This document shows positions 22,608 to 23,135 of a stretch of 23,135 nt of DNA, one piece after another. A program made the translations under genes and the position numbers. A model generated the notes under the pieces. That model made no database searches. It had not been told where the DNA came from and saw only the letters and a program-made list of their open reading frames with translations. This stretch comes from Chloroflexota bacterium (GTDB lineage: Bacteria; Chloroflexota; Anaerolineae; Anaerolineales; Anaerolineaceae), in assembly GCA_029777225.1 (NCBI GenBank), contig JAKOSR010000033.1, positions 1-23,135 of the forward strand, given 5' to 3'. The first letter of the stretch is position 1; the number at the start of each line of letters is the position of its first letter.

Positions 22608-23135
22608 CAAAACAGCTCCTCTCCGGGCAGACGGGTTCTTTCAATCACCAGCGTGCCCAGGGCGCAAACCAACAGCAGGATGGTGGACATGGCCAGCGCC
22701 TGGCCGTAATTCAGCGCGCCAGGCTGGGAAATGTAACGGTAAATGGCCACCGGAATGGTCGGCATTTCGGGGGTGCTCAGGAAGCTGGACGCGCCGAACT
22801 CGCCTAGCGAGACCGTGAACGCGAAGACCATGCCGGCCAGCAAGGGACGGAGCAGGAGGGGAAGGTCCACGCTCCAGAAGACGCGCAAGGGGCCGGCCCC
22901 CAGCACACGCGCGGCCTGGCGCAAGCTCTCCGGGATGCCGCGCAGGGCGGAGGTGAGCACGCGCAGCACCAGTGGGAGCGCCACCAGGGTGTGCGCAATT
23001 GGGATGAGCAGCGGGAAACGTGGATTGTTGAAGGGGGGATGGTTAAAAACGACCAGGAAGCCCAAGCCAAGCGTCACCGCGCTGGCGCCCAGGGGCAACA
23101 TCAGGACGGGTTCCAAAACGCGGCGCAGTCCGCCC
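22607..23135 (-). CDS. ABC transporter permease, partial (5' end beyond window)
   Basis: The last 176 residues of an inner-membrane permease; the frame stays open to the right edge and continues upstream of the first available start-like codon (TTG at 23116), so the N-terminus is missing. It has several hydrophobic helices and the EAA loop that contacts the ATPase (SLRQAARVLGAGPLRVFWSV then DLPLLLRPLLAG). GGLRRVLEPVLMLPLGASAV at the partial N-terminus fits the second half of a fused ThiP/FbpB-like permease. The stop overlaps the ATPase start by one base. Confidence 0.9.
   Translation of the reverse strand, partial: GGLRRVLEPVLMLPLGASAVTLGLGFLVVFNHPPFNNPRFPLLIPIAHTLVALPLVLRVLTSALRGIPESLRQAARVLGAGPLRVFWSVDLPLLLRPLLAGMVFAFTVSLGEFGASSFLSTPEMPTIPVAIYRYISQPGALNYGQALAMSTILLLVCALGTLVIERTRLPGEELF

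Overview
The window is a stretch of bacterial chromosome, moderately GC-rich by eye, most likely from the phylum Chloroflexota (an Anaerolineae-like organism). This rests on gene content and style, not on a marker gene. Two exported proteins end in an x-L-P-x-x-x-(K/R) tail of a kind I associate with Chloroflexota secreted proteins. There is a CSLREA-type beta-helix protein, DUF2085/DUF4126/DUF4190 membrane proteins, a large amylopullulanase like those of thermophilic Firmicutes, and several sigma70-like TATAAT boxes placed almost on the start codon. No tRNA, rRNA, transposase, phage gene or CRISPR array was seen.

Layout. 1-213: two copies of a 107-bp tandem repeat carrying a terminator-like hairpin. 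214-4702 (+): two paralogous cassettes, each a small PII-like protein followed one base later by a CaCA-family Na+/Ca2+ (cation) exchanger, with a BmrR-like MerR regulator between them that has a classic 19-bp-spacer promoter. 4795-13164 (-): a secreted CSLREA/beta-helix protein, a 1728-residue multidomain secreted amylopullulanase, and the bifunctional NAD(P)H-hydrate repair enzyme Nnr 22 bp upstream of it. 13329-14078 (-): a fusion of a DUF7669-like N-terminal domain with a glyoxalase/VOC-like domain. 14386-14845 (+): ribosomal protein bS21 and initiation factor IF-1 in one operon. 14929-15948 (+): a GNAT acetyltransferase. 15972-17618 (-): a 65-residue acidic protein and an AI-2E family transporter. 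17721-19725 (+): a ferredoxin-like aldo/keto reductase with a DUF2085 membrane protein. 19798-21019 (+): DUF4126, DUF4190 and a small single-pass membrane protein. 21048-23135 (-): DUF402 protein, ABC ATPase and ABC permease (cut by the window edge).

How genes work together. The clearest candidate for an undescribed system is the pair of PII-like/CaCA cassettes. PII-superfamily proteins often sit beside, and bind, the membrane transporter they control (GlnK-AmtB, SbtB-SbtA), so I infer that this PII-like protein gates or tunes a cation exchanger. Both cassettes keep the same gene order, the same one-base spacing, the same 333-residue exchanger length, and a partly conserved leader of about 120 nt. 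The amylopullulanase gives extracellular starch/pullulan breakdown. The ABC genes at the right edge are an importer of the Fe3+/thiamine/polyamine type whose binding protein should lie beyond the window.
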